In this document: positions 45,055 through 54,879 of the stretch, piece after piece
Layout: every line of letters starts with the position of its first letter
Position numbering within the stretch: the first letter of the stretch is position 1
Assembly (NCBI GenBank): GCA_016223165.1
Contig: JACRPO010000009.1
Span: 1,116,001-1,180,000 of the forward strand
Reading direction: 5' to 3'
Origin: Burkholderiales bacterium
GTDB lineage: Bacteria; Pseudomonadota; Gammaproteobacteria; Burkholderiales; Burkholderiaceae_C
Length of the DNA stretch: 64,000 nucleotides
Made by a program: the position numbers and the translations under genes
The notes under the pieces: model-generated
The model's database searches: none
What the model was told of the DNA's origin: nothing
What the model saw: the letters and a program-made list of their open reading frames with translations, nothing else

Positions 45055-47742
45055 ATGCTCGACACCCCCTGCGACGACTCCGTGCTCGGCGAGCTCGCGC
45101 CGGCCGGCGCGAGCCGTGGCGCGCCGGGCCCTGCGGGAAGGGGGTCGGGAAGGGGGTCGCGCAGCGCCCAGCGCCTGGCGGCCGAGCATGCGCTGACCGA
45201 CGCGCTGTCGCAGGCCGGCGACCTCGCGCAGGCCGCGCCGCGCATCGCGCAGCTCGTCTGCGAGGCGCTCGGCTGGACCTGCGGGGCCTGCTGGATCGAG
45301 AGCCCGCGCCGCGACGCCCTCGTGCGCGCCGGCAGCTGGGCAGGCGGCGATGCGCTCGCCGAGGCCTTCGTGCAGGCCGTTCCCGCCGTGGGCCCGCTCG
45401 ACGAGGCCGCCGGCGTGCTGCGCCGCGTCTGGGCGCGGGGCCACCCGGTGTGGATCCGCGATGTCGTGCACGAGCCCGGCTACCGCCGCGCCGACGCGGC
45501 CCGCCGCGCCGGGCTGCACAGCGCCTTCGCCTTCCCGATCACCTGCGGCGCGCAAGTGCTCGGCGTCGTCGAGATCTACAGCGGCCGCATCGAGGAGCTG
45601 GACGCGAGCTGGCTCGAGTGCATGCGCTACGTGGGCAGCCAGATCGGCCAGTTCCACGTGCGCGCGCTGGCGCAGGCGCAGCTGCGCGAGAGCGAGAAGC
45701 GCCATGCCGACACCATCGAGCTGGCGGCGATCGGCATCGCGCATGTCGGCGAGGGCGGCCGGCTGCTGCACGCCAACCGCTGGCTGTGCGAGCTGCTTGG
45801 CTACCGCCGCGAAGAGCTGCTCGGCCTGACGGTCAGGCAGATCTCGCACCCCGACGACATCGCCGTGACCGACGGCGTGCGCGCGCGCCTGCATGGCGGC
45901 GAGATCGCCTCGTTCCAGGCCGAGAAGCGCTACCTGCGCCGCGACGGCACCCCCGTGTGGGTGCAGCTGACGATCTCGGCGCAGCGCGACGCGCAGGGCC
46001 GGCCGCTGCACGACATCGCGATCATCCAGGACATCACCGCGCGCAAGCAGGCCGAGGCGGCGCTGCACCTGAGCGAGCAGCGCTTCCGCAACATGGTCGA
46101 GCTGTCGTCCGACTGGTACTGGGAGCTCGACGCCGCGCTGCGTTTCACCACCTTCGGCGGCCGCGACACCGGCCGACGCCATGCCCGGCTGCTGCTCGGC
46201 CGCCTGGCCTGGGAGATTCCGGGCGCCGAAGGCGGCGAGGGCTGGCCCGAGTTCCGCGCCCGCCTCGAGCGGCGCGAGCCGTTCCGCGACTTCGAGTACG
46301 CCTTCGTCGACCGGAGCGGCAGCCGCTGCACCGTCAGCGTCAGCGGCGAGCCGCTCTTCGACGCGGGCGGCGGCTTCGCGGGCTACCGCGGCGTCTCGCG
46401 CGACATCAGCGAGCGCAAGCGCGCCGAGGAGCGCGTGCAGTACCTGGCCACGCACGACAGCCTCACCGGCCTGCCGAACCGGGCCATGTTCTCCGAGCTG
46501 CTGAACCACCTCATCCAGAGCTCGCGGCGCGAGGGGCGCAGGTTCGCGGTGCTGTTCATCGACCTGGACCGCTTCAAGCTCATCAACGACAGCCTCGGCC
46601 ACGAGGCCGGCGACACGCTGCTGCGCACCGTGGCGCAGCGCCTGAAGGACGGCCTGCGCTCGAGCGACCTCGTGGCGCGGCTGGGTGGCGACGAGTTCGT
46701 GATGATCGCGCAGGACCTGCCCGGTCCCGAGCAGGCCGCACGCGTCGCGCGCAGGCTGCTGGCCGAAGTCATCAGGCCGGTGGATCTCTCGGGCCAGGAG
46801 TGCCGCGTCACCGCCAGCGTCGGCATCTCGCTGTACCCCGACGATGCGCAGGACGAGGCCGCGCTGATGACGCATGCCGACGTGGCGATGTACCACGCCA
46901 AGGAAGAGGGCAAGAACAACTTCCAGTTCTACGACAGCCGCCTCGAGAAGCACACGCTGGAGCGGCTGGCGCTCGAGGCGGGCCTGCGCCATGCCATCGA
47001 GCGCGGCGAGCTCTCGCTGCACTACCAGGCCAAGCTCGAGCTGGCGGACGGCAGCATCGGCGGAGTCGAGGCGCTGCTGCGCTGGACGAGCCCGGAGCTG
47101 GGCTCGATCTCGCCGGCCCAGTTCATCCCGCTGGCCGAGGAGACCGGCCTCATTCTGCCCATCGGCCGCTGGGTGCTGCGCAGCGCCTGCGTGCAGAGCA
47201 TGGCCTGGCAGCACGCCGGGCTGCCGCCGGTGCGCGTGGCGGTGAACCTGTCGCCGCGGCAGCTGGCCGACCCGGGCCTGGTGGACGAGGTACGCACGAT
47301 CCTCGCCGAGACCGGGCTCGCGCCCGACCTGCTCGAGCTCGAAGTGACGGAGACCTCGGTGATGCACAACGTCGAGCGTGCGCTCGAGGTGCTGAGCGCG
47401 CTGAAGGCGATGGGCGTGCTCCTGGCGATCGACGACTTCGGCACCGGCTACTCCTCGCTGGCGCAGCTGAAGCGCTTCCCGATCGACACGCTGAAGGTCG
47501 ACCGCTCGTTCATCCGCGAGCTGCCGATGGACGCCGAGGACAAGGCGATCACCGAGGTCATCATCGCGATGGGCAAGACGCTGTGCCTGAAGGTGGTGGC
47601 CGAAGGCGTGGAAACGCGCGAGCAGCAGGAGTTCCTGCGCGAGCGCGCCTGCGACCAGCTGCAGGGCTACTACTTCAGCAAGCCGCTGCCGGCCGCCGAA
47701 TTCGCGGCGCTGCTGCGCTCGCACCGGGCCGTGGCCGGCTGA
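45055..47742 (+). CDS. GAF-PAS-PAS-GGDEF-EAL cyclic-di-GMP protein
   Basis: This 895-residue cytoplasmic signalling protein has a GAF domain (about 50-190), two PAS domains (about 210-330 and 340-455), GGDEF (about 465-630) and EAL (about 640-890). The GGDEF site is intact (544-548) with an upstream RSSD inhibitory site, and EAL is intact (672-674) with DDFGTGYS at 793. It could make and break c-di-GMP. No transmembrane helix. The 5' 350 bp are duplicated as a dead copy at 38449. The ATG at 45055 is supported by conservation with that copy. Confidence 0.92.
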   Translation: MLDTPCDDSVLGELAPAGASRGAPGPAGRGSGRGSRSAQRLAAEHALTDALSQAGDLAQAAPRIAQLVCEALGWTCGACWIESPRRDALVRAGSWAGGDALAEAFVQAVPAVGPLDEAAGVLRRVWARGHPVWIRDVVHEPGYRRADAARRAGLHSAFAFPITCGAQVLGVVEIYSGRIEELDASWLECMRYVGSQIGQFHVRALAQAQLRESEKRHADTIELAAIGIAHVGEGGRLLHANRWLCELLGYRREELLGLTVRQISHPDDIAVTDGVRARLHGGEIASFQAEKRYLRRDGTPVWVQLTISAQRDAQGRPLHDIAIIQDITARKQAEAALHLSEQRFRNMVELSSDWYWELDAALRFTTFGGRDTGRRHARLLLGRLAWEIPGAEGGEGWPEFRARLERREPFRDFEYAFVDRSGSRCTVSVSGEPLFDAGGGFAGYRGVSRDISERKRAEERVQYLATHDSLTGLPNRAMFSELLNHLIQSSRREGRRFAVLFIDLDRFKLINDSLGHEAGDTLLRTVAQRLKDGLRSSDLVARLGGDEFVMIAQDLPGPEQAARVARRLLAEVIRPVDLSGQECRVTASVGISLYPDDAQDEAALMTHADVAMYHAKEEGKNNFQFYDSRLEKHTLERLALEAGLRHAIERGELSLHYQAKLELADGSIGGVEALLRWTSPELGSISPAQFIPLAEETGLILPIGRWVLRSACVQSMAWQHAGLPPVRVAVNLSPRQLADPGLVDEVRTILAETGLAPDLLELEVTETSVMHNVERALEVLSALKAMGVLLAIDDFGTGYSSLAQLKRFPIDTLKVDRSFIRELPMDAEDKAITEVIIAMGKTLCLKVVAEGVETREQQEFLRERACDQLQGYYFSKPLPAAEFAALLRSHRAVAG

Positions 47743-47774
47743 CGACGCCAGAGCCGGCGGGGACTCTCAACCTC

Positions 47775-48251
47775 TCAGCGCCGGCGCCAGAAGTCGCGGT
47801 GCAGCGCCGCGATCTCTTCTTCCACCTCGGCCACCGGCCCGATGACCTCGACCGCCTTCTGCCCGCGCGCGAACACTTCGCGGCAGGGCAGGTCCAGCGT
47901 CGGGTTCTCGGCGTGGTTGCCGGTCATCTCGAGCAGGCGGCGCTCGCTCATGCCGTAGACGAGGCGGCCGATGTGTGCCCAGTACTGCGTGCCGGCGCAC
48001 ATGGCGCAAGGCTCGACCGTGGTGACGAGCGTGAACGTCCACAGGGTCTCGGGATCGAAGCGCGCCGCCGCGTCGCGCGCCAGCACGGCCTCGGCGTGGT
48101 TGACGGCATCCACGTTGCCCTGCTCCATCACCACCGCTTCGCCGTCGGCCGCGACGAGCACGGCGCCGAAGGGATGGTGGCCGCTGTCGAGCGCGCGCCG
48201 CGCCACCTCGTTGGCGCGGCGCAGGGCTTGCCGCACTTGCGTTCGGTTCAT
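47775..48251 (-). CDS. Nucleoside/tRNA-type zinc deaminase
   Basis: This 158-residue protein of the cytidine/guanine deaminase fold has zinc motifs HAE and PCAMC (TTVEPCAMCAGT). It resembles guanine deaminase or general nucleoside deaminases; TadA is less likely because the spacing and C-terminus differ. It is 10 bp after the LysR gene on the same strand, so the two are probably co-transcribed. Confidence 0.82.
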   Translation of the reverse strand: MNRTQVRQALRRANEVARRALDSGHHPFGAVLVAADGEAVVMEQGNVDAVNHAEAVLARDAAARFDPETLWTFTLVTTVEPCAMCAGTQYWAHIGRLVYGMSERRLLEMTGNHAENPTLDLPCREVFARGQKAVEVIGPVAEVEEEIAALHRDFWRRR

Positions 48252-48261
48252 GGCCGGCAGG

Positions 48262-49209
48262 TTACTCCTGGCCACGCCCCTTGCTCTTCGCCCGCGGCCC
48301 CTCCAGCCCGCCGCCCTGCAGCACCGGCAACGCCTGCAGCCGCTCGGCCGCGAACTGCACGAAGGCGCGCACCTTGGCCGCGGCGGCGCGGCCGGCCGGG
48401 TAGACGAGGTGCACCGGCACCGGCGGGCCCTCGTGCTCCTGCAGCACGACGCGCAGCCGGCCGTCCTGCACCTCGTCGGTGACCTGGTAGGCGAGGGCAC
48501 GCGCGAGCCCCTCGCCGGCCACCGCGGCGGCCACCTTCACGTCGTTGGCGTTGACGACGAGCCGCTCCTGCGGCGCCGTGGCGGTGCGGGCGCGGCCGAG
48601 GCGCCAGCTCGAACGCCCCTGGTCTTCGATGGTGAAGCCGATACCCTGGTGGCGCGCCAGGTCCGCCGGTGTGCGCGGCACGCCGTGGCGCTTCAGGTAG
48701 GCCGGCGATGCGACGACGACGGCACGCATGGCGCCGAGCGGCAGCGCCGTCAGGCCGGAGTCCGGCAGGTGGCTGATGCGCAGCGCGACGTCGAAGCCTT
48801 CGTCGATGAGGTGCACGACGCGGTTGGTGAAGAACGCACGCGCCTGCACGAGCGGATGGTGGCCGAGGAACTCGATGAGCAAGGGCGCGACGTGGCGGCT
48901 GCCGAACAGCGCCGGCGCCGTCACCGACAGCAGCCCGCTCGGCTGGCTGCGCGCGCCGGTGATGGCGGCCTCGGCGGCGTCGAGCTCGGCGACGATGCGG
49001 CGGCAGTCCGCGAGGAACGCCTCGCCCTGCTCGGTGAGGCGCAGGCTGCGCGTCGTGCGGTGCAGCAGCACGGCGCCGAGGCGCTTCTCGAGCGCGGCGA
49101 TGGCGCGGGTCGCCGCCGCGGCCGAGACTTCGCGCTGCTGCGCGCCGCGCACGAAGCTGCCGGCCTCGGCAACGGCGACGAAGGTGCGCAGGCACTGCAG
49201 GTGGTCCAT
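48262..49209 (-). CDS. LysR-family transcriptional regulator
   Basis: This 315-residue LTTR has an N-terminal winged helix (MDHLQCLRTFVAVAEAGSF, AATRAIAALEKRLG) and a periplasmic-binding-like effector domain. It is divergent from the glutathione transferase gene (114 bp), its probable target. Confidence 0.88.
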   Translation of the reverse strand: MDHLQCLRTFVAVAEAGSFVRGAQQREVSAAAATRAIAALEKRLGAVLLHRTTRSLRLTEQGEAFLADCRRIVAELDAAEAAITGARSQPSGLLSVTAPALFGSRHVAPLLIEFLGHHPLVQARAFFTNRVVHLIDEGFDVALRISHLPDSGLTALPLGAMRAVVVASPAYLKRHGVPRTPADLARHQGIGFTIEDQGRSSWRLGRARTATAPQERLVVNANDVKVAAAVAGEGLARALAYQVTDEVQDGRLRVVLQEHEGPPVPVHLVYPAGRAAAAKVRAFVQFAAERLQALPVLQGGGLEGPRAKSKGRGQE

Positions 49210-49323
49210 CGTCGTTCGGCGAAACGTTGCGCGCCGCGAAATTCTGAACTGAGGCGGGACTCCATTCTCTTCGCGGCCGGCAATGCCTACGCTGGCGGCA
49301 CCTCTCCTCACCCCACCCGCGCC

Positions 49324-49968
49324 ATGCCCACACCCTCCCGCCCGATCCGCCCGATCCGCCTGTACGGCAACCCGATCTCCGGCCACGTGCACCGCGTGCG
49401 CCTGTTCCTGACGCTGCTCGACCTGCCCTTCGAGGAGATCGAGATCGACTTCGCGAGCGGCGAGCACAAGCGCCCGGAGTTCGTCGCCATCAGCCCGTTC
49501 GGCCAGCTGCCGGTCATCGAGGACGGCGCGGTCACGCTCGCCGACAGCAACGCGATCCTCGTCTACCTGGCCCTGACCTACGACACAAGCCGGCGCTGGC
49601 TGCCTGCCGATGTGCGCACCCAGGCCGAGGTGCAGCGCTGGTTCAGCGTCGCGGCCGGGCCGCTCGCCTACGGCGCAGCCTCGGCGCGGGTCACGGCCCT
49701 GTTCAAGCGCCCGGACAACCCGCAGGCGCGCCAGACCGCCGCCGCGGTGTTCGAAGTCATGGAGCGGCACCTCGCCGCGCGCGAGTGGCTCGCCACGCCG
49801 CAGGCGACGATCGCCGACCTCTCGATGTACACCTACACCGCACATGCGCCCGAAGGCGGCGTGGCGCTCGAGCCGTGGCCGCACCTGCAGGCGTGGCTGC
49901 GGCGCGTCGAGGCCCTGCCGGGGTTCGTCGGCATGGTGCGCTCGCCGTTGCCGGGCCAACCGGCATGA
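49324..49968 (+). CDS. Glutathione S-transferase
   Basis: This 214-residue protein has a thioredoxin-like N-terminal domain (IRLYGNPISGHVHRVRLFL, then GQLPVIEDG and DSNAI glutathione-binding loops) and a helical C-terminal domain. The substrate is unknown. Its stop overlaps the start of the next gene (ATGA), so the two are translated together. Confidence 0.9.
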   Translation: MPTPSRPIRPIRLYGNPISGHVHRVRLFLTLLDLPFEEIEIDFASGEHKRPEFVAISPFGQLPVIEDGAVTLADSNAILVYLALTYDTSRRWLPADVRTQAEVQRWFSVAAGPLAYGAASARVTALFKRPDNPQARQTAAAVFEVMERHLAAREWLATPQATIADLSMYTYTAHAPEGGVALEPWPHLQAWLRRVEALPGFVGMVRSPLPGQPA

Positions 49969-51014
49969 CGGCGACGAGCGAAGCCGGCATCGCCGCGTCG
50001 CCGTTCCACCGCGGCGAAACGGAACTGCAGGCGCGCGCCGGCGTGCGCGAGCGCGTCGAGCACCTCGGCCGCACGATCATCCGCGACCACATGCCCGAGC
50101 AGCACCGCGAGCTCTTCGGCAAGCTGCCGACACTCGTGATCGGTGCCGTCGACGGCGAAGGGCAGCCTTGGGCGACGATGCTCGTCGGCACCGGTGGCAC
50201 GGGTGGCACGGGCAGCATGAGCGCAGCCGGCGGCTTCATCTCGACGCCCGACGCGCGCACGCTGCTTGTCGCGGCTCTGCCGGCGCCGAGCGACCCCGTC
50301 GCGCCGCTGCTCGTGCCCGGCGCAGCCCTCGGCGTGCTCGGCATCGAGCCTCGGACGCGGCGACGCAACCGCGCCAACGGCAAGGTCACGATGGCCCATG
50401 ACGGAAGACCAGCCGGCGCGGGTGCCGGCGGAGCGACCGCCGGCTTCGAGATGCATGTGCAGCAGAGCTTCGGCAACTGCCCGAAGTACATCCAGGCGCG
50501 CACACCGCTGCCGCGGCCTCGCGTGCCGGGCGAGCCGCGCGACGAGGGTCGCCTGCTCGGCGAAGAGGCACTCGCGCTCGTGCGCGGCGCCGACACGCTG
50601 TTCATCGCCACCGCCAGCGCGCGCCGGCCGGCCTCGGAGGGCCATGGCGGCGAAGGCGTCGATGTCTCGCACCGCGGCGGCCGCCCGGGCTTCGTGCAGG
50701 TGACCGCGAGCGGCGGCGGCCACCGGCTCACGCTGCCCGACTACGCCGGCAACAACCTCTACAACACGCTCGGCAACCTGCTCGTCTGGCCGTTCGCCGG
50801 GCTGCTGTTCATCGACCACGAAAGCGGCGACATGCTGCAACTGGCCGCGCGCGCCGAGCTGCAGCACGGCGGGCCCGAGCTGGACGCATTTCCCGGCGCG
50901 CAACGCCTGCTGCACCTGCACGTGCTGCACGGCCGCTGGCGCCCGGCCGCGCTGCCGCTGGCGTGGACGGCGCCCGAGTTCGCGCCGCAGCTGCTGCCTC
51001 CTGCAGGCTCGTGA
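49965..51014 (+). CDS. Pyridoxamine 5'-phosphate oxidase-like FMN-binding protein
   Basis: This 349-residue protein contains a split-barrel flavin-binding fold (DTLFIATASA, then RPGFVQV and NNLYNTLGNL; FIDHESGD). It belongs to a group annotated as pyridoxamine 5'-phosphate oxidase family proteins. A Gly/Thr-rich insertion (GTGGTGGTGS) interrupts the N-terminal part. It is coupled to the GST gene, which suggests a joint detoxification role. Confidence 0.75.
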   Translation: MTATSEAGIAASPFHRGETELQARAGVRERVEHLGRTIIRDHMPEQHRELFGKLPTLVIGAVDGEGQPWATMLVGTGGTGGTGSMSAAGGFISTPDARTLLVAALPAPSDPVAPLLVPGAALGVLGIEPRTRRRNRANGKVTMAHDGRPAGAGAGGATAGFEMHVQQSFGNCPKYIQARTPLPRPRVPGEPRDEGRLLGEEALALVRGADTLFIATASARRPASEGHGGEGVDVSHRGGRPGFVQVTASGGGHRLTLPDYAGNNLYNTLGNLLVWPFAGLLFIDHESGDMLQLAARAELQHGGPELDAFPGAQRLLHLHVLHGRWRPAALPLAWTAPEFAPQLLPPAGS

Positions 51015-51046
51015 AGGCCCGCTCGGCGGCCGGCACGGCTTCGCGG

Positions 51047-52210
51047 TCAGAGGCACAGGCCCAGGACGCGGCAGAGCGTGTCCATCACGCCGCCCGACAG
51101 GAAGCGTGACCGGAAGACCTTGTGCTCCCCGGGCACGGCGGCGCGCACGAGAGGCTCGGCCAGCTTCAGACCGCCGTCGCCGTTGGTCAACATGACCAGG
51201 CCGTCTCCCGAGCCGGGCCGGGCCATGACGAACGCGCGGTAGCCCGGGTTGTTGCCCCATTGCCAGAGATGCACGCCGTCGGCCGACTGCTCCAGGCCCC
51301 AGCCCAGCCCCCAGCTCAGGTTCAGGCGCGGGTCGACGTCGACCGGCGAGTCGGTGATCTGCGCCAGCAGCGCCGGGTCGTCGAGCAGCGCGACGAGGAA
51401 GCGAGCGTAGTCGCCGACGGTGGTGTAGAGGCTGAACGCCGCCACCGGCTGCCGCAGCGGCACCACCCTGCGCGGCACCCCGTCGGCCCGGGTGCCGGGC
51501 AACAACTGCAGGGCGACCTGGGGTGTCCAACGCTGGCTGCTGTGCGTCATGCCGAGCGGGCCGAAGACCTGTTCCTGCATGACCACGTCCAGCGGTTGCC
51601 CCATGACGGCTTCGACGGCTCGTTGCAGCAGCACGTAGCCTTCACCGGAATACGCCCAGCGCGCGCCAGGCGTGCCTTCGAAACGCAGCGGCCCCGAGGC
51701 CCAGTTGGGCAGCCCTGCGGTGTGCTGCAAGAGCATGCGCACGGTGACGGCGCCCAGGCGAGGATCGGCGACTTCGTCGGTCTGGGCGGCCGGCCCGTAC
51801 TGCAGCGGATCGAAGGCATGCCGATAGCCCTGCGGCAGGTACTGCAGCACCGATGCGTCCAGCGCCAGCCGGCCCTGTTGCACGAGCTTCAGCACTGCAT
51901 ACGCGAACACCGGTTTGCTCAGCGATGCGGCCTGGAACACGCTGTCGGGCCGCACCGCCATTGCAGGGTCGCAACCCGAAGCGGTGGTGATCGCCTGCGG
52001 GCTGCGCTGCCTGATGACGGCAACCGCCACGCCGCAGATGCGGTGGCGCTGCGCCAGACGCAGCAGTTCCTCGGCTGGTGCCGCCGCTTCAGGGCCGGCT
52101 TCCGGCGGCGACGCGCACGACGCAGTCAGCATCAGCGCCGCCAGCATCAGGGCCGCATGCCAGGCGCAGCGGCCCGGGCGCCGCTGGGCAAAGGTCAGGC
52201 ATCGAGACAT
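51047..52210 (-). CDS. Beta-lactamase-fold serine hydrolase lipoprotein
   Basis: This 387-residue class C/beta-lactamase-like hydrolase has a signal with lipobox (LTASC) and the nucleophile motif SLSK in AASLSKP. The second motif is YSGEGY, with Gly in place of Asn. HLWQWGNNPG is the likely third motif. Members act as esterases, peptidases or penicillin-binding proteins; resistance cannot be inferred. An 8-bp tandem repeat lies 31 bp upstream of its ATG. Confidence 0.82.
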   Translation of the reverse strand: MSRCLTFAQRRPGRCAWHAALMLAALMLTASCASPPEAGPEAAAPAEELLRLAQRHRICGVAVAVIRQRSPQAITTASGCDPAMAVRPDSVFQAASLSKPVFAYAVLKLVQQGRLALDASVLQYLPQGYRHAFDPLQYGPAAQTDEVADPRLGAVTVRMLLQHTAGLPNWASGPLRFEGTPGARWAYSGEGYVLLQRAVEAVMGQPLDVVMQEQVFGPLGMTHSSQRWTPQVALQLLPGTRADGVPRRVVPLRQPVAAFSLYTTVGDYARFLVALLDDPALLAQITDSPVDVDPRLNLSWGLGWGLEQSADGVHLWQWGNNPGYRAFVMARPGSGDGLVMLTNGDGGLKLAEPLVRAAVPGEHKVFRSRFLSGGVMDTLCRVLGLCL

Positions 52211-52241
52211 GTCGTCGGCTTCGAGGTCGGCGGGGAACTCG

Positions 52242-52281
52242 CGGAGAAACGGAGAAACGGAGAAGCGGAGAAGCGGAGAAG
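52242..52281. repeat. Five-copy 8-bp tandem repeat
   Basis: Five adjacent 8-bp units occur: CGGAGAAA twice, then CGGAGAAG three times. They lie between the serine hydrolase gene and the flavin reductase gene, inside the likely 5' region of the hydrolase. Copy number could vary by slippage. Confidence 0.85.
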
Positions 52282-52398
52282 CAGGGCTGCTGCGCCGGCA
52301 CTCGGGCCAGGGCATTGTCGACGCGGCCCCGGACCCATCCGGTGCCGTGGCGGCGCCGATGGCGCGCGGTGCGCCCAGACGCTTCGGATCGACAGCTC

Positions 52399-52977
52399 TC
52401 AGGGCGCCGCCGCTCGCAGCACGCCGCCGGCGCGCACGAAGTTGCCGCCGCCGAGGTGATGGATGGTCTGCAGTTCGGCGTTGTCGTCGCGAAACGACCA
52501 GCGCCCATCGGCAAAGATGCGCGCATCGGCCGCCGCGGCGACCACTTCGCCGAAGCACGTGTCGTAGGCGTCTTCGGTGTGCGGCTCGCGGATCAGCCGG
52601 CACTCGAGCCAGGCGGCGCAGCCGGTCTCGATGACCGGCATGCCGAGCACCGGACCGAGTGACGCCGCGATGCCGTGGCGCGCGAACTTGTCCAGCGCGC
52701 GGCCGCTCGACTGGCCCACCGCGTAGGTGAGGTCGACCAACGCAGCGCCCGGCAGGCACAGCCCGAAGGCGCCGCTCGCGACGACGAGCTCGCGCGTCCA
52801 GGTGTGCTTGTCGATGACCACGGCGATGCGCGGCGGCGTGAACTCCACCGGCATCGACCAGGCGGCGGCCATCACGTTGCGTCGATCGCCGTGCGCGCTG
52901 GTGACGAGCACGGTCGGACCGTGGTTGACGAGGCGGCTCGCGTGCTCGAGCGCGACGGCGCGGAAGTGTGGGCTCAT
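52399..52977 (-). CDS. Flavin reductase-like FMN-binding protein
   Basis: This 192-residue split-barrel flavoprotein has NVMAAAWSMPVEFTPPRIAV, the typical FMN-binding stretch of the flavin reductase/HpaC-like family. It may supply reduced flavin to a monooxygenase, but none is adjacent. It lies 99 bp after the amidohydrolase on the same strand and could be part of the same operon. Confidence 0.82.
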   Translation of the reverse strand: MSPHFRAVALEHASRLVNHGPTVLVTSAHGDRRNVMAAAWSMPVEFTPPRIAVVIDKHTWTRELVVASGAFGLCLPGAALVDLTYAVGQSSGRALDKFARHGIAASLGPVLGMPVIETGCAAWLECRLIREPHTEDAYDTCFGEVVAAAADARIFADGRWSFRDDNAELQTIHHLGGGNFVRAGGVLRAAAP

Positions 52978-53076
52978 GCGTTCTGTCCGAGCGTCGTAGC
53001 TTGCTTGGGGTTACGAGGGTACCGCCTCAACCCGAAGGCGCTGATGGACCGCTCTCCGGCCCCGCCCGCCCGATAC

Positions 53077-53895
53077 CTACAACCGATAGAACTCCATCGC
53101 ATTCGATGACGCGATGCGATCGATGAGCCTGGGCGGCGTCCAATCCCGAAACACTTGCCACAGCGCTGCGGTTCGCGGCCGCTCGCCTGCCGGTTTGGTG
53201 TGCGGCCAGTCTGAGCCCCACACGAGGCGGTCCGGCCTCGCGGCCAGCAGTGCCTCGTGAATCTGGCGCACGTCCTCGAACCCCGGCCCAGCCTCCGACA
53301 GATTGGCCGCGCCCGAGAGCTTGACCCAGACCGGCCCGTCGCACATGAGCCGCAGGAGCGAGCGGATCCCCTCGTGATCGGCTCCCAGCCGGGCGGGCGC
53401 GCGGCCCATGTGATCGATGACCACCGCCGCCTGCGAGCGCATCAGCCGATCGGCGATGGCCGGCAACAGCCGACTGTCGGTGAACAGTTGGAGGTGCATG
53501 CCGCGCACAGCCAGACGGCCCTCGAGCGCATCGAACGCCGCCAGCGGCACGAAGCCGCCCATGGCGCGGGGATCGCCGGCCTCGAAATGCGCCATGCGCA
53601 CGCCACGCACGCCGGCCTCGGCGAGGCGGTCGAGTTCGTCGTCCGACACGTCTGCCCCGACCGCAGCCACACCGACCAACGTGCCGCGACCTTCCTTCAG
53701 GGCCGCGAGCAGCACCCGGTTGTCGGTGCCGTAGACGCTCGGCTGCACCACCACCCCATGCGTCACGCCCAGAGGCGACAACGTCGACCGCCACTGCGCG
53801 AGCGATGCAGGCGCCGGCGTGTAGCTGCGCCCCGGCAGCATCGGGGCTCGATCCGCCGGCGCGATGACATGGAAGTGGCAGTCGACGATGCCCAC
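53077..53895 (-). CDS. Amidohydrolase-family metal hydrolase (PDC lactonase-like)
   Basis: This 272-residue TIM-barrel protein opens with the metal motif DCHFHV, has VVIDHMGRAP in the middle and WGSDWPHTKP at the end, as in 2-pyrone-4,6-dicarboxylate lactonases and related enzymes. The GTG at 53895 was chosen because GAGG lies 7 nt upstream. The frame also has a TTG two codons earlier, but it sits too close to that site. It is 9 bp after the Bug gene. Confidence 0.85.
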   Translation of the reverse strand: MGIVDCHFHVIAPADRAPMLPGRSYTPAPASLAQWRSTLSPLGVTHGVVVQPSVYGTDNRVLLAALKEGRGTLVGVAAVGADVSDDELDRLAEAGVRGVRMAHFEAGDPRAMGGFVPLAAFDALEGRLAVRGMHLQLFTDSRLLPAIADRLMRSQAAVVIDHMGRAPARLGADHEGIRSLLRLMCDGPVWVKLSGAANLSEAGPGFEDVRQIHEALLAARPDRLVWGSDWPHTKPAGERPRTAALWQVFRDWTPPRLIDRIASSNAMEFYRL

Positions 53896-53904
53896 GTGCA
53901 AACC

Positions 53905-54879
53905 TCAATCAAGCGTGATCTTCGCGTCCTTCACGATCTTCGCCGTGCGCGCGATCTCCGAGCGGATGAACTCCGCATACGCAGCCGGCGTGCCCGGCTT
54001 CACGTCGGCACCCAAGCGAGCGAACTGCGCCTTGACACCCGGCAGCGTCAGCACCCTGTCGAGCACCTGGTTCAGCCGCGTCGCAAGTTCGGGGGCCGCC
54101 TTGCCGGGCAGCACCAGGCCGAGCGTCGTCGAGGCGTCGAACTTCGCGACGCCCGCTTCGGCCAGCGTCGGCACGTCAGGCAGCAGCGCCGAGCGCTTCG
54201 CGGTGGTGACCGCGAGCGAACGCAGCTTGCCGCCTTGCACCAGCGGCAGCACCGACGAGAGTTGGTCGAAGTGAACGTCGACATGGCCGCCGGCGAGGTC
54301 GGTGTTTGCCGGAGCGCTGCCCTTGTAGGGCACATGCACGAACTTGACGCCGGTCGCGACCTGGAACAACTCGCCGACGATGTGGTTGCCGCTGCCGCTG
54401 CCTGCCGAAGCCATGGTCATCGCGCCGTTGCGGCTGCGCGCCAGCGCGAGCAGTTCCCGCACCGACTTCACCGGCGACGACGGGCCGACCACCAGCACCA
54501 TCGGCACGCTCGCGATCAGGCCGACCGGCGTGAAATCCTTGATCGAGTCGTAGGGCAGCTTCGGGTACAGCGAGGGCGCGGCGAGATGATTCACCGGCGA
54601 GGCGATGCCGATCGTGTAGCCATCGGGTGCCGACTTCGCGACGGCATCCAGTCCGAGCGTGCCGCTGGCCCCAGCCTTGTTCTCGACGACCACGGCCTGA
54701 CCCAGTTCCCTCGCCAGTTCGGGCGCGAGGATGCGCGCGCTCAGGTCCACGTTGCCGCCGGGCGGGAACGGCACGATCAGCTTGATCGGCTTGTTCGGAT
54801 AGGCGCCCTGCGCCTGGATGGACAGCGGCAGCGCGACGAGCGCGACCGCAAGGAGACGACGGGTTGCACTCAGCCTCAT
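53905..54879 (-). CDS. Bug/TctC periplasmic binding protein
   Basis: This 324-residue protein has a signal peptide (LSIQAQGA) and the Bug-family pattern PNKPIKLIVPFPPGGNVD, ENKAGASG and VPYKGSAPA. Bug proteins bind carboxylates such as citrate or aromatic acids; many act as orphan sensors. No TctA/TctB membrane genes are in the window. Its ATG lies exactly at the break of the truncated cyclase gene and has no good ribosome site of its own. Confidence 0.88.
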   Translation of the reverse strand: MRLSATRRLLAVALVALPLSIQAQGAYPNKPIKLIVPFPPGGNVDLSARILAPELARELGQAVVVENKAGASGTLGLDAVAKSAPDGYTIGIASPVNHLAAPSLYPKLPYDSIKDFTPVGLIASVPMVLVVGPSSPVKSVRELLALARSRNGAMTMASAGSGSGNHIVGELFQVATGVKFVHVPYKGSAPANTDLAGGHVDVHFDQLSSVLPLVQGGKLRSLAVTTAKRSALLPDVPTLAEAGVAKFDASTTLGLVLPGKAAPELATRLNQVLDRVLTLPGVKAQFARLGADVKPGTPAAYAEFIRSEIARTAKIVKDAKITLD

